Shown piece by piece: positions 1-9,422 of a stretch of 64,000 nucleotides of DNA. The position numbers and the translations under genes were made by a program. The DNA comes from Methylophilus sp. (GTDB lineage Bacteria > Pseudomonadota > Gammaproteobacteria > Burkholderiales > Methylophilaceae), in assembly GCA_030696695.1 (NCBI GenBank), contig JAUYRP010000012.1, forward strand, positions 1-64,000, written 5' to 3'. A model generated the notes under the pieces. It did no database searches. It saw nothing but the letters and a program-made list of their open reading frames with translations, and was not told where the DNA came from. Position 1 is the first letter of the stretch; each line of letters begins with the position of its first letter.

Positions 1-135
1 CTGTTGTGACGACTCCTGTTGTGACGACTCCTGTTGTGACGACTCCTGTTGTGACGACTCCTGTTGTGACGACTCCTGTTGTGACGACTCCTGTTGTGAC
101 GACTCCTGTTGTGACGACTCCTGTTGTGACGACTC
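1..135 (+). repeat. 15-bp tandem repeat array coding for a TTPVV linker
   Basis: Nine consecutive identical copies of CTGTTGTGACGACTC fill bases 1-135 with no substitution, and the array runs off the left edge, so the full copy number is unknown. The unit is a multiple of three, so gain or loss of copies changes linker length without a frameshift. Perfect identity implies recent expansion or ongoing slippage. Confidence 0.97.
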
Positions 136-1391
136 CGCCAACCAGCACTACATCATCTGGCCAGTTGCCACCACCTAGCGTGGCTGTAGCTTGCAATGGT
201 GCTGGCGAGCAATGCAAAATCCCTACGGGAATGACTGCTAAAGTATGGTTTGGGGTAGCTACAAAATGGGCTACCAAAGAGAATGTCTCGGGTAGCATTG
301 ATTGCAACACATCAGCTATTGGTGACCCTAAATCAGGCACCTATAATCGTTGTTTCTATGTTGACAATAAATTGCTGGAAAAAAATCTTGACCCTAAAGG
401 TCAAAATCTTATGCCAGCAGTGAATCTTGCTTTAGTACCCAAGCCCAATGTTGGATTTTCAACGTCACTTATTAAAGCTGCTGCATTACCAAAATCTGAG
501 CTATTCCCATACGCTGGTGCTTTCAGAATTAGCTGTGAATACTCACACATGAGCAATGATGACCCTATCGTGTTTCCTGGTGTACCAAATGCAACACATC
601 ATCATACGTTTTTTGGCAACACTGCAGCAAATGCTTATAGTACAAACGACACGTTAAGAAATTCAGGCAATAGCACCTGTGCTGGTGGCATTTTGAATCG
701 TTCTGGTTATTGGATGCCAAGTTTAATTGATACATCCACAGGTGCACCTGTCAAGCCAAGCGTTGTAGTGGTGTATTACAAAGCAATTGATGAAACCAGT
801 GGTATGTATGTAAAAACGCCTCCTGCTGGCTTGAGAATGATTGCTGGCAAGGCTCGCCCATTAGCTATTGCTGATACGCAAGCGGAGTTTAACTGCCAAG
901 ACCAGACCCAAGTTATGAACCCGTCTAACTGGGGAATTATGTGGTCAGCTAACCATTTAAAAGCATGTGGTGGACCAAACCAAATACTGCGGATGATTGT
1001 AAGCTTCCCACAATGCTGGGACGGTAAAAACTTGGACAGTCCTGACCATCAATCACACATGGCCTATTCTTGTGGTGATGAGTGTGAAGACGCTACGGGA
1101 AAAATCACTAAGTCAGCAAACTCTTGTCCTGCAAGTCATCCAGTGGCTATTCCAAATATCACTATTAACGCCGATTTTCCAAACTTGAATGCAAATGCAA
1201 AATATCGACTAGCAAGCGACAACTACAGCACTGCATACCCAGGTGGTTATTCATTGCACGCAGACTGGATGAATGGCTGGGATGAAGCGATTCTTACTCG
1301 GGTTGTTAAAAACTGCTTAAACAATCCTAAGAATTGTGGTGGTCCTAATCTAGGTGATGGTCAAACTTTATATGGTGTGAACGTAGATTAA
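1..1391 (+). CDS. DUF1996 domain-containing secreted protein, 5'-truncated by window edge
   Basis: The frame is open from base 3, and the true start lies left of the window. The visible N-terminus is a Thr/Pro/Val linker coded by a 15-bp tandem repeat, then a Thr/Ser/Pro stretch. The DUF1996 domain follows: a His cluster (ATHHHTFFGNT near residue 195 from base 6), GYWMPSL, a CWDGKNLDSPDHQSHMAY segment near 340, a SCPASHPVAIP motif near 375 and YSLHADWMNGWDEAI near 415. The many cysteines and the mucin-like linker suggest an exported protein whose linker holds the domain away from an anchor or signal that is not visible. DUF1996 has no assigned activity. A strong hairpin terminator follows the stop codon. 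Confidence 0.85.
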   Translation, partial: VVTTPVVTTPVVTTPVVTTPVVTTPVVTTPVVTTPVVTTPVVTTPPTSTTSSGQLPPPSVAVACNGAGEQCKIPTGMTAKVWFGVATKWATKENVSGSIDCNTSAIGDPKSGTYNRCFYVDNKLLEKNLDPKGQNLMPAVNLALVPKPNVGFSTSLIKAAALPKSELFPYAGAFRISCEYSHMSNDDPIVFPGVPNATHHHTFFGNTAANAYSTNDTLRNSGNSTCAGGILNRSGYWMPSLIDTSTGAPVKPSVVVVYYKAIDETSGMYVKTPPAGLRMIAGKARPLAIADTQAEFNCQDQTQVMNPSNWGIMWSANHLKACGGPNQILRMIVSFPQCWDGKNLDSPDHQSHMAYSCGDECEDATGKITKSANSCPASHPVAIPNITINADFPNLNANAKYRLASDNYSTAYPGGYSLHADWMNGWDEAILTRVVKNCLNNPKNCGGPNLGDGQTLYGVNVD

Positions 1392-1416
1392 ACACTAATT
1401 AAGTTAACGTTGTAAC

Positions 1417-1445
1417 AAAAAAGCCATGTTTTACATGGCTTTTTT
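1417..1445. terminator. Bidirectional Rho-independent terminator
   Basis: A 12-bp perfect stem, AAAAAAGCCATG with CATGGCTTTTTT, encloses the loop TTTTA. It has A-runs on one side and T-runs on the other, so it can end the DUF1996 transcript on plus and the nuo-DUF2818 transcript on minus. Bases 1446-1621, between it and DUF2818, show nothing else recognisable. Confidence 0.9.
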
Positions 1446-1621
1446 GTATATGCTACTACCACTTAAACTCAACTAAATCTCAGTAACTAGCAAAATTTAA
1501 ATACTTCAGCCAGTGTAGATCACAACATTGCTGTATGTTTGGGACCGCTTTTTAGTTTTTGGGAGGTGAAATTACTTCTATGTGGATTTATTGAAGATGG
1601 TTATTTGCATAGCAAAAATAG

Positions 1622-1918
1622 TTAAGCCTTTTTCCATAAAATTTTATAGATGAACCCAGGAAACGAAAAGACCAAAAATAAACTGAAGGTTACTACATAA
1701 AATTCCCAGCTTTGGTTAGCCATCTGACCATACACAATATGCTCCGCATACAATGCAATCGCTCCAATCACAAAATATATAATCACTAGTTCTAGCAAAC
1801 ACCAAGCAAGGTTTTTACTGGCTGACTTTAGCGGGTAGACATAAAGTACCTTTTCAGAAAACCAAGGTAGATTGGCTGCAAGAAATGCAAGAAGAAGTAT
1901 GGTGAGCTGTGGTGTCAT
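1622..1918 (-). CDS. DUF2818 family small membrane protein at the end of the nuo operon
   Basis: 98 residues with three or four hydrophobic segments and a basic C-terminus (ILWKKA). The sequence, and its place immediately after nuoN, match DUF2818, a family that accompanies nuoN in betaproteobacteria. Its role is unknown; an accessory or assembly role for complex I is an inference from position. The ATG at 1918 is chosen because it begins the conserved hydrophobic start (MTPQLTILLLAFLAANLPW). A TTG six codons upstream is possible. The nuoN stop is 21 bp upstream, so it is probably cotranscribed. Confidence 0.8.
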   Translation of the reverse strand: MTPQLTILLLAFLAANLPWFSEKVLYVYPLKSASKNLAWCLLELVIIYFVIGAIALYAEHIVYGQMANQSWEFYVVTFSLFLVFSFPGFIYKILWKKA

Positions 1919-1939
1919 GGCAATACCGTGTAACAATCG

Positions 1940-3388
1940 CTATTGCAAACTAGTGACGATAGATAAGCCGCAGATATTCATTAGGACCTGTGGTAATAAT
2001 CCAATTAGCAGCAATGCTAAGCAATTTACACTGAGTACAAACTGCATATCAACAGGCGCTTGAATTGCATTGTGATCTGTTGGCTCATCAAAGTACATCA
2101 GCTTAACAATTCTCAGATAATAAAATGCTCCAATTACCGCTAACAAGACAGCCACAACAACTGGCCAAGTGAAACCGGCTTGCCATGCAGCTTGCAACAC
2201 TGTGAATTTTGCGTAGAAACCAACTGTAGGTGGGATACCTGCCATAGTAAACATAGTAATCATCATCATAAAGGCAGCCCACGGACTGCGCTGATTTAAA
2301 CCTTTTAAGTCCTCTAACTTATCAGCTTCGAACCCTTGGCGAGAAAGCAGCAAAATCATGCCAAAGCCAGCTAGTGTCATTAAGACATAAGCAGAGATGT
2401 AAAACATGCTAGATGCAAAGCCGTTTAAATTTGCGCTCATTAGACCAAATAGCAAGAATCCAATATGAGAAATAGTGGAATATGCCAGCATGCGTTTTAA
2501 GTTGGTTTGTGCAATTGCACTGAGATTACCAATCGTTATTGATAACAATGCCATGATAAGTAGCATGTCTTGCCAATCCGCAGCGAGTGGATATAGCCCT
2601 TGCGCTAACAAACGAATCGTAATAGCAAAAGCAGCAAACTTCGGCACAGAACCAATCAGCATTGTAATTGACGTTGGCGAGCCTTGATAAACATCAGGCA
2701 CCCACATTTGAAATGGCACAGCACCAAATTTAAAAGCCAAACCTGCAACCACAAACACTAAGCCCATGATGAGCACTGGATTGTGCGGATTTAAATCTGA
2801 GATAGCATTTGCAATTTCGGTAATATTTAGACTACCTGTCATGCCATAAATCATGCTCATGCCGTACAACAACATGCCAGAAGCCAACGCGCCAAGTACA
2901 AAGTATTTCATGGCCGCTTCAGAGGCACGTGGGTTATCACGATCAAATGCTACCAATGAATATAAACATAATGAAAGTAGCTCAAGCCCCATATAGATGG
3001 TTAACATGTTCTGGCCAGAGATCATGATCATCATACCCAGCATAGAAAACAGCACCATGGCGTAGTATTCTCCACGGAACATATTACGCAATTGCATGTA
3101 CTGTCTAGTGTATACAAGCATGATGGACGTACCAAGATATGTCATCAGTTTGAGCACATCCGCCAAAGTGTCGTCGACAAACATATTGCTAAACATATAA
3201 CTAACAGCAGGTGTGTGCGATTGAAATGTAAATACAGCGGCTGCGAATAATGTGAATTGCGCTAGACCATATATTACAAAACGGTTTTGTGGCTTAATAA
3301 ATAAATCCACAATCAAAATAAGCATAGCCATACAAAGCACAGTAAGCTCTGGTAAAGCGCTCAAGATATCCATTTGTATATTTTCCAT
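1940..3388 (-). CDS. nuoN: NADH-quinone oxidoreductase subunit N
   Basis: 482 residues, about 14 membrane helices, one of the three antiporter-like proton-pumping subunits of complex I. The proton-conducting/antiporter family signature is visible: GLELLSLCLYSLVAF, the segment KFGAVPFQMWVPDVYQGSP, and RMLAYSTISHIGFLL with its conserved Lys-equivalent and His region. Length fits the family. It starts 3 bp after the nuoM stop. An alternative in-frame ATG five codons in (MDILSALPEL) cannot be excluded. Confidence 0.97.
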   Translation of the reverse strand: MENIQMDILSALPELTVLCMAMLILIVDLFIKPQNRFVIYGLAQFTLFAAAVFTFQSHTPAVSYMFSNMFVDDTLADVLKLMTYLGTSIMLVYTRQYMQLRNMFRGEYYAMVLFSMLGMMIMISGQNMLTIYMGLELLSLCLYSLVAFDRDNPRASEAAMKYFVLGALASGMLLYGMSMIYGMTGSLNITEIANAISDLNPHNPVLIMGLVFVVAGLAFKFGAVPFQMWVPDVYQGSPTSITMLIGSVPKFAAFAITIRLLAQGLYPLAADWQDMLLIMALLSITIGNLSAIAQTNLKRMLAYSTISHIGFLLFGLMSANLNGFASSMFYISAYVLMTLAGFGMILLLSRQGFEADKLEDLKGLNQRSPWAAFMMMITMFTMAGIPPTVGFYAKFTVLQAAWQAGFTWPVVVAVLLAVIGAFYYLRIVKLMYFDEPTDHNAIQAPVDMQFVLSVNCLALLLIGLLPQVLMNICGLSIVTSLQ

Positions 3389-3390
3389 TC

Positions 3391-4908
3391 TTAGATACCC
3401 ACCGCTGGTACGTTGCTTATGATTGGTAATTTACTGGTTTGCATATGCGTTAAAAACTCCGCACTTGTTGCTTGTAATAATGCTGTGATAGGTTCTGGGT
3501 ACACACCAAACCCAATCACTAATATAGCTAACACTGCAAGCATTGAAAACTCACGCGCATTAATGTCTTTCAATTCGGCCACATGTGCATTAGCCACTTC
3601 ACCGTAAAATACGCGTTTTGTCATCCAGAGCGTATATGCGGCACCAAAAATTAAAGTGGTAGCTGCTAAGAATGCAACCCAGAAATTGAATTTGACTGCA
3701 GCCAAAATCACCATAAACTCACCCACAAAGCCAGAAGTACCAGGCAAACCACTATTGGCCATGGCAAACAACACTGCAAATGCAGCAAACATTGGCATGG
3801 TGTTCACTACGCCACCGTAATCAGCAATTTGACGACTATGCATGCGGTCATATAACACCCCCACACACAGGAACATGGCACTTGATATAAACCCATGCGA
3901 GATCATTTGTACTACTGCACCTTCAAGTCCAAGTTGGCTAAACATGAAGAAGCCAAGTGTAACAAAGCCCATATGCGATATTGAAGAATAAGCAATCAGC
4001 TTTTTCATATCTTTTTGCACCAGCGCAACAAAAGCAATATAGACAACAGCAATCAAAGACAAAGTAATCATTACGTTCGAGAAGTAGTGAGCAGCATCCG
4101 GCGCAATCGGCATGGCGAAACGCAAGAAGCTATAGCCCCCTAGTTTTAATGCAATAGCCGCCAATACTATCGAACCACCTGTTGGTGCTTCCACGTGTGC
4201 ATCTGGTAACCATGTATGTACTGGCCACATTGGAATTTTCACTGCGAACGCCATAAAAAACGCGATAAATATCCAGATTTGCGCGTTCATTGCTATGGGT
4301 AAATCATAGTAATCGGTCAATGCAAAACTACCTGTTTGGTGGTACAAATAGATAAACGCCACCAACATTAATAAAGAACCTAGCAAGGTATATAAGAAAA
4401 ACTTCACTGTGGCGTAGACGCGATTCGGTCCACCCCATATCCCGATAACCAAAAACATTGGGATCAGCATTGCTTCCCAAAATACATAATACAAAATTCC
4501 ATCTAGCGCACTAAATACACCAATCATGAGACCGCTCATGATTAAAAATGCTGCCATATATTGCGCAATACTTTTGGTAATTACTTCCCATGCTGCAACC
4601 ACTACCAATACAGTGGTGAAACTCGTCAGCAAGATAAGTGGCACAGAAAATCCATCCACGCCTAAGTGATAATGAATATTAAAGGCAGGAATCCATGTTG
4701 CTAGCTCTTGAAATTGAAAAGTGCCGACGTCTAATTGAAATCGTGTATACAGCGGGATGGTGACCAGGAAACTAACGATGGAACCGACCAGCGCTACCCA
4801 ACGCGTTCTATTGGCGGCTTGATCGCTGCCAAACATGAGGACAATTACGCCCGCTAACATAGGCAGCCAAATAGCAAAGCTTAATAGATGTTGGTTAAAT
4901 ACAGTCAT
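3391..4908 (-). CDS. nuoM: NADH-quinone oxidoreductase subunit M
   Basis: 505 residues from the ATG at 4908; a TTG two codons upstream is less likely. It is an antiporter-like membrane subunit of complex I. Landmarks include FWEAMLIPMFLVIGIWGG with the essential glutamate of TM5, KIPMWPVHTWLPDAHVEAPT, KKLIAYSSISHMGFV and NSGLPGTSGFVGEFM. It lies between nuoL and nuoN with gaps of 2-10 bp, in the usual order. Proton translocation through this subunit is established for the family. Confidence 0.97.
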   Translation of the reverse strand: MTVFNQHLLSFAIWLPMLAGVIVLMFGSDQAANRTRWVALVGSIVSFLVTIPLYTRFQLDVGTFQFQELATWIPAFNIHYHLGVDGFSVPLILLTSFTTVLVVVAAWEVITKSIAQYMAAFLIMSGLMIGVFSALDGILYYVFWEAMLIPMFLVIGIWGGPNRVYATVKFFLYTLLGSLLMLVAFIYLYHQTGSFALTDYYDLPIAMNAQIWIFIAFFMAFAVKIPMWPVHTWLPDAHVEAPTGGSIVLAAIALKLGGYSFLRFAMPIAPDAAHYFSNVMITLSLIAVVYIAFVALVQKDMKKLIAYSSISHMGFVTLGFFMFSQLGLEGAVVQMISHGFISSAMFLCVGVLYDRMHSRQIADYGGVVNTMPMFAAFAVLFAMANSGLPGTSGFVGEFMVILAAVKFNFWVAFLAATTLIFGAAYTLWMTKRVFYGEVANAHVAELKDINAREFSMLAVLAILVIGFGVYPEPITALLQATSAEFLTHMQTSKLPIISNVPAVGI

Positions 4909-4918
4909 GAGCAACTTT

Positions 4919-6949
4919 TTAGTTGATTTTAATAAAGAATGTGAGGAACAAAAACACGCCGATAATCATCGCAAAGGCGTAATGATAAATGAGGCCAGAT
5001 TGTAAATGACGCACTTTACCTGCAATTTTTCCAATTAAATTGGCGGTACCATTGACCATGGCACCATCAATAAGCTGCACATCGCCAATCTGCCACAACT
5101 TACCACCAATCAGACGTGAGCCACCTGCAAATACACGTTCGTTAAACGCATCAAATCCGTATTTATTATCCAACACTTGGTAAATCAGCTTACATTTGGT
5201 TTGTATCATGGCTGGAATATCAGGACGCTTCATATAGAAATACCAAGACAGAACTACGCCTGACAGCGCCAATGCAAATGGTAGCGTGAAGAAGCCATGC
5301 AACGCCATGCCTGTTGGGCTATGTAACAATTCGTGATAATGATGGGTCAAATGGCTCATGGCAGGATGTGCGTTGGCATCTACCACAATGACGTTGTTAA
5401 AGAATGTCCCAAACAACATAGGCTCAATAGCAATATAGCCAATCAGTAATGATGGAATCGCCAACAGAATCAGTGGCAATTTGACAACCCATCCAGGTTC
5501 ATGTGGATCATCATGTGGAGATAAGCCGTGATGATGTTCGTCATGATGCGTTTCCTCATGCGTATCGTGTGCAACATGACGCCACTTTTCTTGACCATGG
5601 AATACCAAGAAATATAGTCTGAATGAATAAAATGCAGTGACGAAAACACCTGCTAACACAGCAACATATGCAAAGCTGCTGCCTGTAATTTCTGAAAACT
5701 TAACTGCCTCTATGATGCTGTCTTTTGAGTAGAAACCAGCAAAAAATGGGGTGCCAATCAGGGCTAATGAACCAATCAATGAAGTGATCCAAGTGACTGG
5801 CATGTATTTTTTCAGGTTGCCCATATTGCGAATATCCTGATCATGATGCATGCCCATAATGACCGCACCTGCTGCTAGAAACAATAAAGCTTTGAAAAAT
5901 GCATGTGTCATTAAGTGGAATATGGCCACTGAGTATGCAGATGCACCAAGCGCCACAGTCATATAGCCCAATTGAGATAATGTTGAGTAGGCCACCACAC
6001 GTTTGATGTCATTCTGGATAATCCCCAAAAAGCCCATAAATAATGCGGTAATTGCGCCAATAATCATGACCGTAGACAGTGCTGTAGTTGATAACTCAAA
6101 CAAAGGTGACATTCTAGCCACCATAAAGATACCTGCTGTCACCATAGTCGCCGCATGGATTAAAGCTGAGATTGGGGTTGGGCCTTCCATAGAATCTGGC
6201 AACCATACATGCAACGGCACTTGTGCAGATTTACCCATCGCGCCGATGAATAATAGGATACAAGTCACTGTCATTAGCGACCAAGAGACATTTGGTAGTA
6301 ATTGCACTTGTGCATCCGCTAAACGTGGTGCTGATTCAAACACTGTGGCGTAATCCAAGCTACCAAAATGATAAAGCACCATGCCTATTCCCAGTAGGAA
6401 ACCAAAATCCCCAACACGGTTGACTAAAAAGGCTTTGAGGTTGGCGTAAATGGCAGTAGGTCTGGTATACCAAAAGCCAATAAGCAGGTATGAGACCAGT
6501 CCCACTGCTTCCCAACCAAAAAATAACTGCATAAAGTTATTGCTCATCACCAACATCAACATCGCGAAAGTGAAGAGTGAAATGTAACTAAAAAAACGGC
6601 TATAACCTGGATCTTCGTGCATGTAGCCAATGGTGTAAATATGCACCATGAGCGAGACAAATGTCACGACTACCATCATCATGGTAGTCAGATTATCAAT
6701 TAAAAAACCTACTTCAAAACTGATGGGGCCAGAGGTTAACCAACGGTAAACTGTTTCATTGAGCGTGAATCCATTTAGTGTTTGGTTCAACACGTAAGCT
6801 GACAATACAAAAGCAATGCCCACCGCGCTAACTGTAATGATGTGCGCAAAATGCCTTGGCATTTTGCGGCCTAGCAGTCCAACAATTGCAGCAGCAATTA
6901 ATGGCAACATTGGAATTAGTAATAATATTTTAGGCATACTCATCATCAT
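4919..6949 (-). CDS. nuoL: NADH-quinone oxidoreductase subunit L, with His-rich loop
   Basis: 676 residues, the distal antiporter-like subunit whose C-terminal amphipathic helix lies along subunits M and N. Core motifs seen are FFGWEAVGLVSYLLIGFW, KSAQVPLHVWLPDSMEGPTP and KRVVAYSTLSQLGYM. At about residues 453-483 there is a soluble loop packed with His and Asp/Glu (segments such as THEETHHDEHHHG), a conspicuous potential metal-binding insert. The stop codon region overlaps nothing. The start is one base within the nuoK stop region, in keeping with translational coupling. Confidence 0.97.
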   Translation of the reverse strand: MMMSMPKILLLIPMLPLIAAAIVGLLGRKMPRHFAHIITVSAVGIAFVLSAYVLNQTLNGFTLNETVYRWLTSGPISFEVGFLIDNLTTMMMVVVTFVSLMVHIYTIGYMHEDPGYSRFFSYISLFTFAMLMLVMSNNFMQLFFGWEAVGLVSYLLIGFWYTRPTAIYANLKAFLVNRVGDFGFLLGIGMVLYHFGSLDYATVFESAPRLADAQVQLLPNVSWSLMTVTCILLFIGAMGKSAQVPLHVWLPDSMEGPTPISALIHAATMVTAGIFMVARMSPLFELSTTALSTVMIIGAITALFMGFLGIIQNDIKRVVAYSTLSQLGYMTVALGASAYSVAIFHLMTHAFFKALLFLAAGAVIMGMHHDQDIRNMGNLKKYMPVTWITSLIGSLALIGTPFFAGFYSKDSIIEAVKFSEITGSSFAYVAVLAGVFVTAFYSFRLYFLVFHGQEKWRHVAHDTHEETHHDEHHHGLSPHDDPHEPGWVVKLPLILLAIPSLLIGYIAIEPMLFGTFFNNVIVVDANAHPAMSHLTHHYHELLHSPTGMALHGFFTLPFALALSGVVLSWYFYMKRPDIPAMIQTKCKLIYQVLDNKYGFDAFNERVFAGGSRLIGGKLWQIGDVQLIDGAMVNGTANLIGKIAGKVRHLQSGLIYHYAFAMIIGVFLFLTFFIKIN

Positions 6950-7257
6950 TAACCGTTTAAGTGGTCCAAATCGTCCACATTAATTGTGCGTAAATTGCGG
7001 AATAACACCACTAAAATGGCCAAACCGATTGCAGATTCAGCAGCGGCTACCGTCAGTATGAAAAACACAAACACTTGCCCTGCAATATCATTCAGGTAAT
7101 GTGAGAAAGCAATAAAATTTAAATTGACTGCTAACAGCATTAATTCGATGGCCATCAGTAAAATAATGACGTTTTTGCGATTTAAAAAAATACCGACCAC
7201 ACTGATGGCAAACATCAGTGCGCCTAATATTAAGTAGTGCGATAAACCGACCGTCAT
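6949..7257 (-). CDS. nuoK: NADH-quinone oxidoreductase subunit K
   Basis: 102 residues, three membrane helices. The two membrane-buried glutamates needed for the central proton axis in this family are present at Glu38 (in IELMLLAVN) and Glu74 (in [10 protein letters not shown]). The ATG overlaps the nuoJ stop as ATGA, and its own stop touches the nuoL start, so J-K-L are translationally coupled. Confidence 0.97.
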   Translation of the reverse strand: MTVGLSHYLILGALMFAISVVGIFLNRKNVIILLMAIELMLLAVNLNFIAFSHYLNDIAGQVFVFFILTVAAAESAIGLAILVVLFRNLRTINVDDLDHLNG

Positions 7258-7889
7258 TTAGCCGTTCCTTCTGCTGGGTTTTCTGTTGCGGGTGGAGGCT
7301 CGACTTCTGCTTGCATACTCACAATGCGCACGCGATCTTGACGGCGCACTTTCACTTGGTCGGCAGGATTCATCGATTTACTGTCTTGGCGGTCGCGCAA
7401 GGTAAGCACAATCGCAGCCACAATTGCAACTAACAACACGACTGATGCTAACTCAAATGGGAGCAAGTAATCGGTATAGAGCACACGACCTAATTCTGCT
7501 GTATTACTGTAGCCAAGTGGCTTGCTGACCTCATCACTAGTATCGAAGTACTTACCTCCTAGCACCATGGCCATTTCTATTACCATCAGTACACCGATAA
7601 ATCCAGCCATGGGCAGATACTCCCAAAAGCCTTCTCTCAATTTATCGACATTAATATCCAGCATCATGACCACGAACAAGAACAGCACCATCACCGCGCC
7701 TACATAGACCAATACCAATGCAATGCCTAAAAACTCAGCTTCCAATAACAGCCAAATGCCAGCTGCGGTAAAGAATGCCAGTACTAGAAACAGTGCTGCA
7801 TGCACTGGATTACGCGTGGTAATCACGCGCAAACCTGCAAATAGCAAGATAGCAGCGAGGGCATAAAAAACGTAATCGGTGAATACCAT
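7254..7889 (-). CDS. nuoJ: NADH-quinone oxidoreductase subunit J
   Basis: 211 residues: five membrane helices followed by a charged cytoplasmic tail rich in Arg, Gln and Glu (from about residue 165). The conserved TM3 segment [18 protein letters not shown], site of the pi-bulge linked to coupling in complex I, is intact. It ends in an ATGA overlap with nuoK and starts 9 bp after nuoI. Confidence 0.96.
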   Translation of the reverse strand: MVFTDYVFYALAAILLFAGLRVITTRNPVHAALFLVLAFFTAAGIWLLLEAEFLGIALVLVYVGAVMVLFLFVVMMLDINVDKLREGFWEYLPMAGFIGVLMVIEMAMVLGGKYFDTSDEVSKPLGYSNTAELGRVLYTDYLLPFELASVVLLVAIVAAIVLTLRDRQDSKSMNPADQVKVRRQDRVRIVSMQAEVEPPPATENPAEGTAK

Positions 7890-7898
7890 AGTTGAGTC

Positions 7899-8390
7899 TT
7901 ACCTGTAAGTTTTATCTTGTGCGCGGTCTTCCGCAATTTGTTTTTCGTACTTATCGCCAACCGCTAACAACATTTCCTTGGTGTACAACAAATCGCCACG
8001 CTGCTCACCGTGATAGTCAAATATACGCGTTTCAACAATACTATCCACAGGACACGACTCTTCGCATAAACCACAAAAAATACACTTTGTTAAATCGATG
8101 TCATAGCGTGTCGTTCTGCGTGTATTGTCATCACGTTGCTCAGATTCAATGGTGATTGCCATTGCTGGGCAAACTGCCTCGCACAATTTACATGCAATAC
8201 AACGCTCCTCACCATTTGGGTAGCGACGAAGTGCATGCAGACCTCTGAAGCGGTTAGATTGTGGTGTGCGCTCTTCTGGATATTGAATGGTAATTTTGCG
8301 TGAAAAAAAGTAACGCCCAGTCAGGGCCATGCCCTTGAGCAGTTCCCAGAGCATTAAACTACCCAGTGTATTTTTAATCGAATTGATCAT
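7899..8390 (-). CDS. nuoI: NADH-quinone oxidoreductase subunit I (two [4Fe-4S] clusters)
   Basis: 163 residues. Two ferredoxin-type CxxCxxCxxxCP motifs bind clusters N6a and N6b: Cys64/67/70/74 and Cys103/106/109/113. The N-terminal amphipathic helix ([16 protein letters not shown]) docks on the membrane arm. It passes electrons from NuoG to cluster N2 on NuoB. It starts one base after nuoH ends. Confidence 0.98.
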   Translation of the reverse strand: MINSIKNTLGSLMLWELLKGMALTGRYFFSRKITIQYPEERTPQSNRFRGLHALRRYPNGEERCIACKLCEAVCPAMAITIESEQRDDNTRRTTRYDIDLTKCIFCGLCEESCPVDSIVETRIFDYHGEQRGDLLYTKEMLLAVGDKYEKQIAEDRAQDKTYR

Positions 8391-8391
8391 A

Positions 8392-9420
8392 TTAATGGAA
8401 TAAATAACCCAGTGAAGTTTGCATCATTGCCGCAACGAACACGATCCAAACCAAGGTAATTGGAATAAATATTTTCCAACCTAAACGCATAATTTGGTCG
8501 TAACGATAGCGCGGGAATGTGGCACGGAACCACAAGAACAAGAATAATAGGAATGCAACCTTAGCTAACAGCCACAGGAAGCTATCGGGGATAAACGGTA
8601 CTGGTGATAACCAACCACCTAAAAACATTAAAGCAGCTAGCATGGAGACCAAAATCATATTGGCATATTCTGCTAAGAAGAACACTGCGAAAGCCATGCC
8701 TGAATATTCAACATGGAAGCCAGCCACAATCTCTGACTCACCCTCTGCCACGTCAAACGGTGCGCGATTCGTTTCGGCCACAGCACTAATAAAATACACT
8801 ACAAACAACGGGAATAATGGAATAAAGTACCAGTGCCAAAACCCACCTGCTTGCCCAAGCACAATCTTGCCTAGATTCAATGAGTTAGCGCACATCAGCA
8901 CACCTACTAAGGTAAATCCCATGGCAATTTCGTATGACACAATTTGTGCAGCAGAACGTAGTGAACCAATAAAAGCATATTTTGAGTTAGAAGCCCATCC
9001 CGCAATAATCACACCGTACACCGCAACAGATGTCATGGCTAGGATGTACAGCAATCCAGCATCTATATCTGCTAGCACCATGGTGGCATCGAAAGGAATC
9101 ACAGCCCAAGCGGCAAAAGCTGGCGCGATGGCTAATATCGGTCCTAAGAAAAACAAGCCCTTATTCGAAGCTGTAGGCAGGATAATCTCTTTGAATAGCA
9201 ACTTCAAACCATCAGCAACCGGCTGCAACAACCCCCAATAACCAACGCGGTTTGGGCCGATACGTACCTGCATATAGCCAATCACCTTACGCTCAGCTAG
9301 CGTTAGATAAGCAACTGCTACCATTAAGGGCAATACAATCGCCACAATTTTGACTAATGTCCAAGTGACTGTTTGCACAGGCGCCCAGTATTCACCAAAG
9401 AGTTCAGCTAAAAACGTCAT
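8392..9420 (-). CDS. nuoH: NADH-quinone oxidoreductase subunit H
   Basis: 342 residues, eight membrane helices. It forms the quinone-binding chamber where the peripheral and membrane arms meet. The conserved [15 protein letters not shown] loop and the [15 protein letters not shown] segment are both present. The ATG at 9420 is taken as the start. A GTG at 9426 that overlaps the nuoG stop as GTGA is an equally plausible coupled start and adds two residues. Confidence 0.96.
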   Translation of the reverse strand: MTFLAELFGEYWAPVQTVTWTLVKIVAIVLPLMVAVAYLTLAERKVIGYMQVRIGPNRVGYWGLLQPVADGLKLLFKEIILPTASNKGLFFLGPILAIAPAFAAWAVIPFDATMVLADIDAGLLYILAMTSVAVYGVIIAGWASNSKYAFIGSLRSAAQIVSYEIAMGFTLVGVLMCANSLNLGKIVLGQAGGFWHWYFIPLFPLFVVYFISAVAETNRAPFDVAEGESEIVAGFHVEYSGMAFAVFFLAEYANMILVSMLAALMFLGGWLSPVPFIPDSFLWLLAKVAFLLFLFLWFRATFPRYRYDQIMRLGWKIFIPITLVWIVFVAAMMQTSLGYLFH

Positions 9421-9422
9421 GG

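Noticed and set aside
1-135. Possible CRISPR array
   Set aside because: The 15-bp units are directly adjacent with no spacers and are read in frame as protein linker.
8519-9241. 240-codon open frame on plus, antisense to nuoH
   Set aside because: It lies wholly inside a strong complex I gene, has no family resemblance and no ribosome-binding site; it is a shadow of hydrophobic codons on the other strand.
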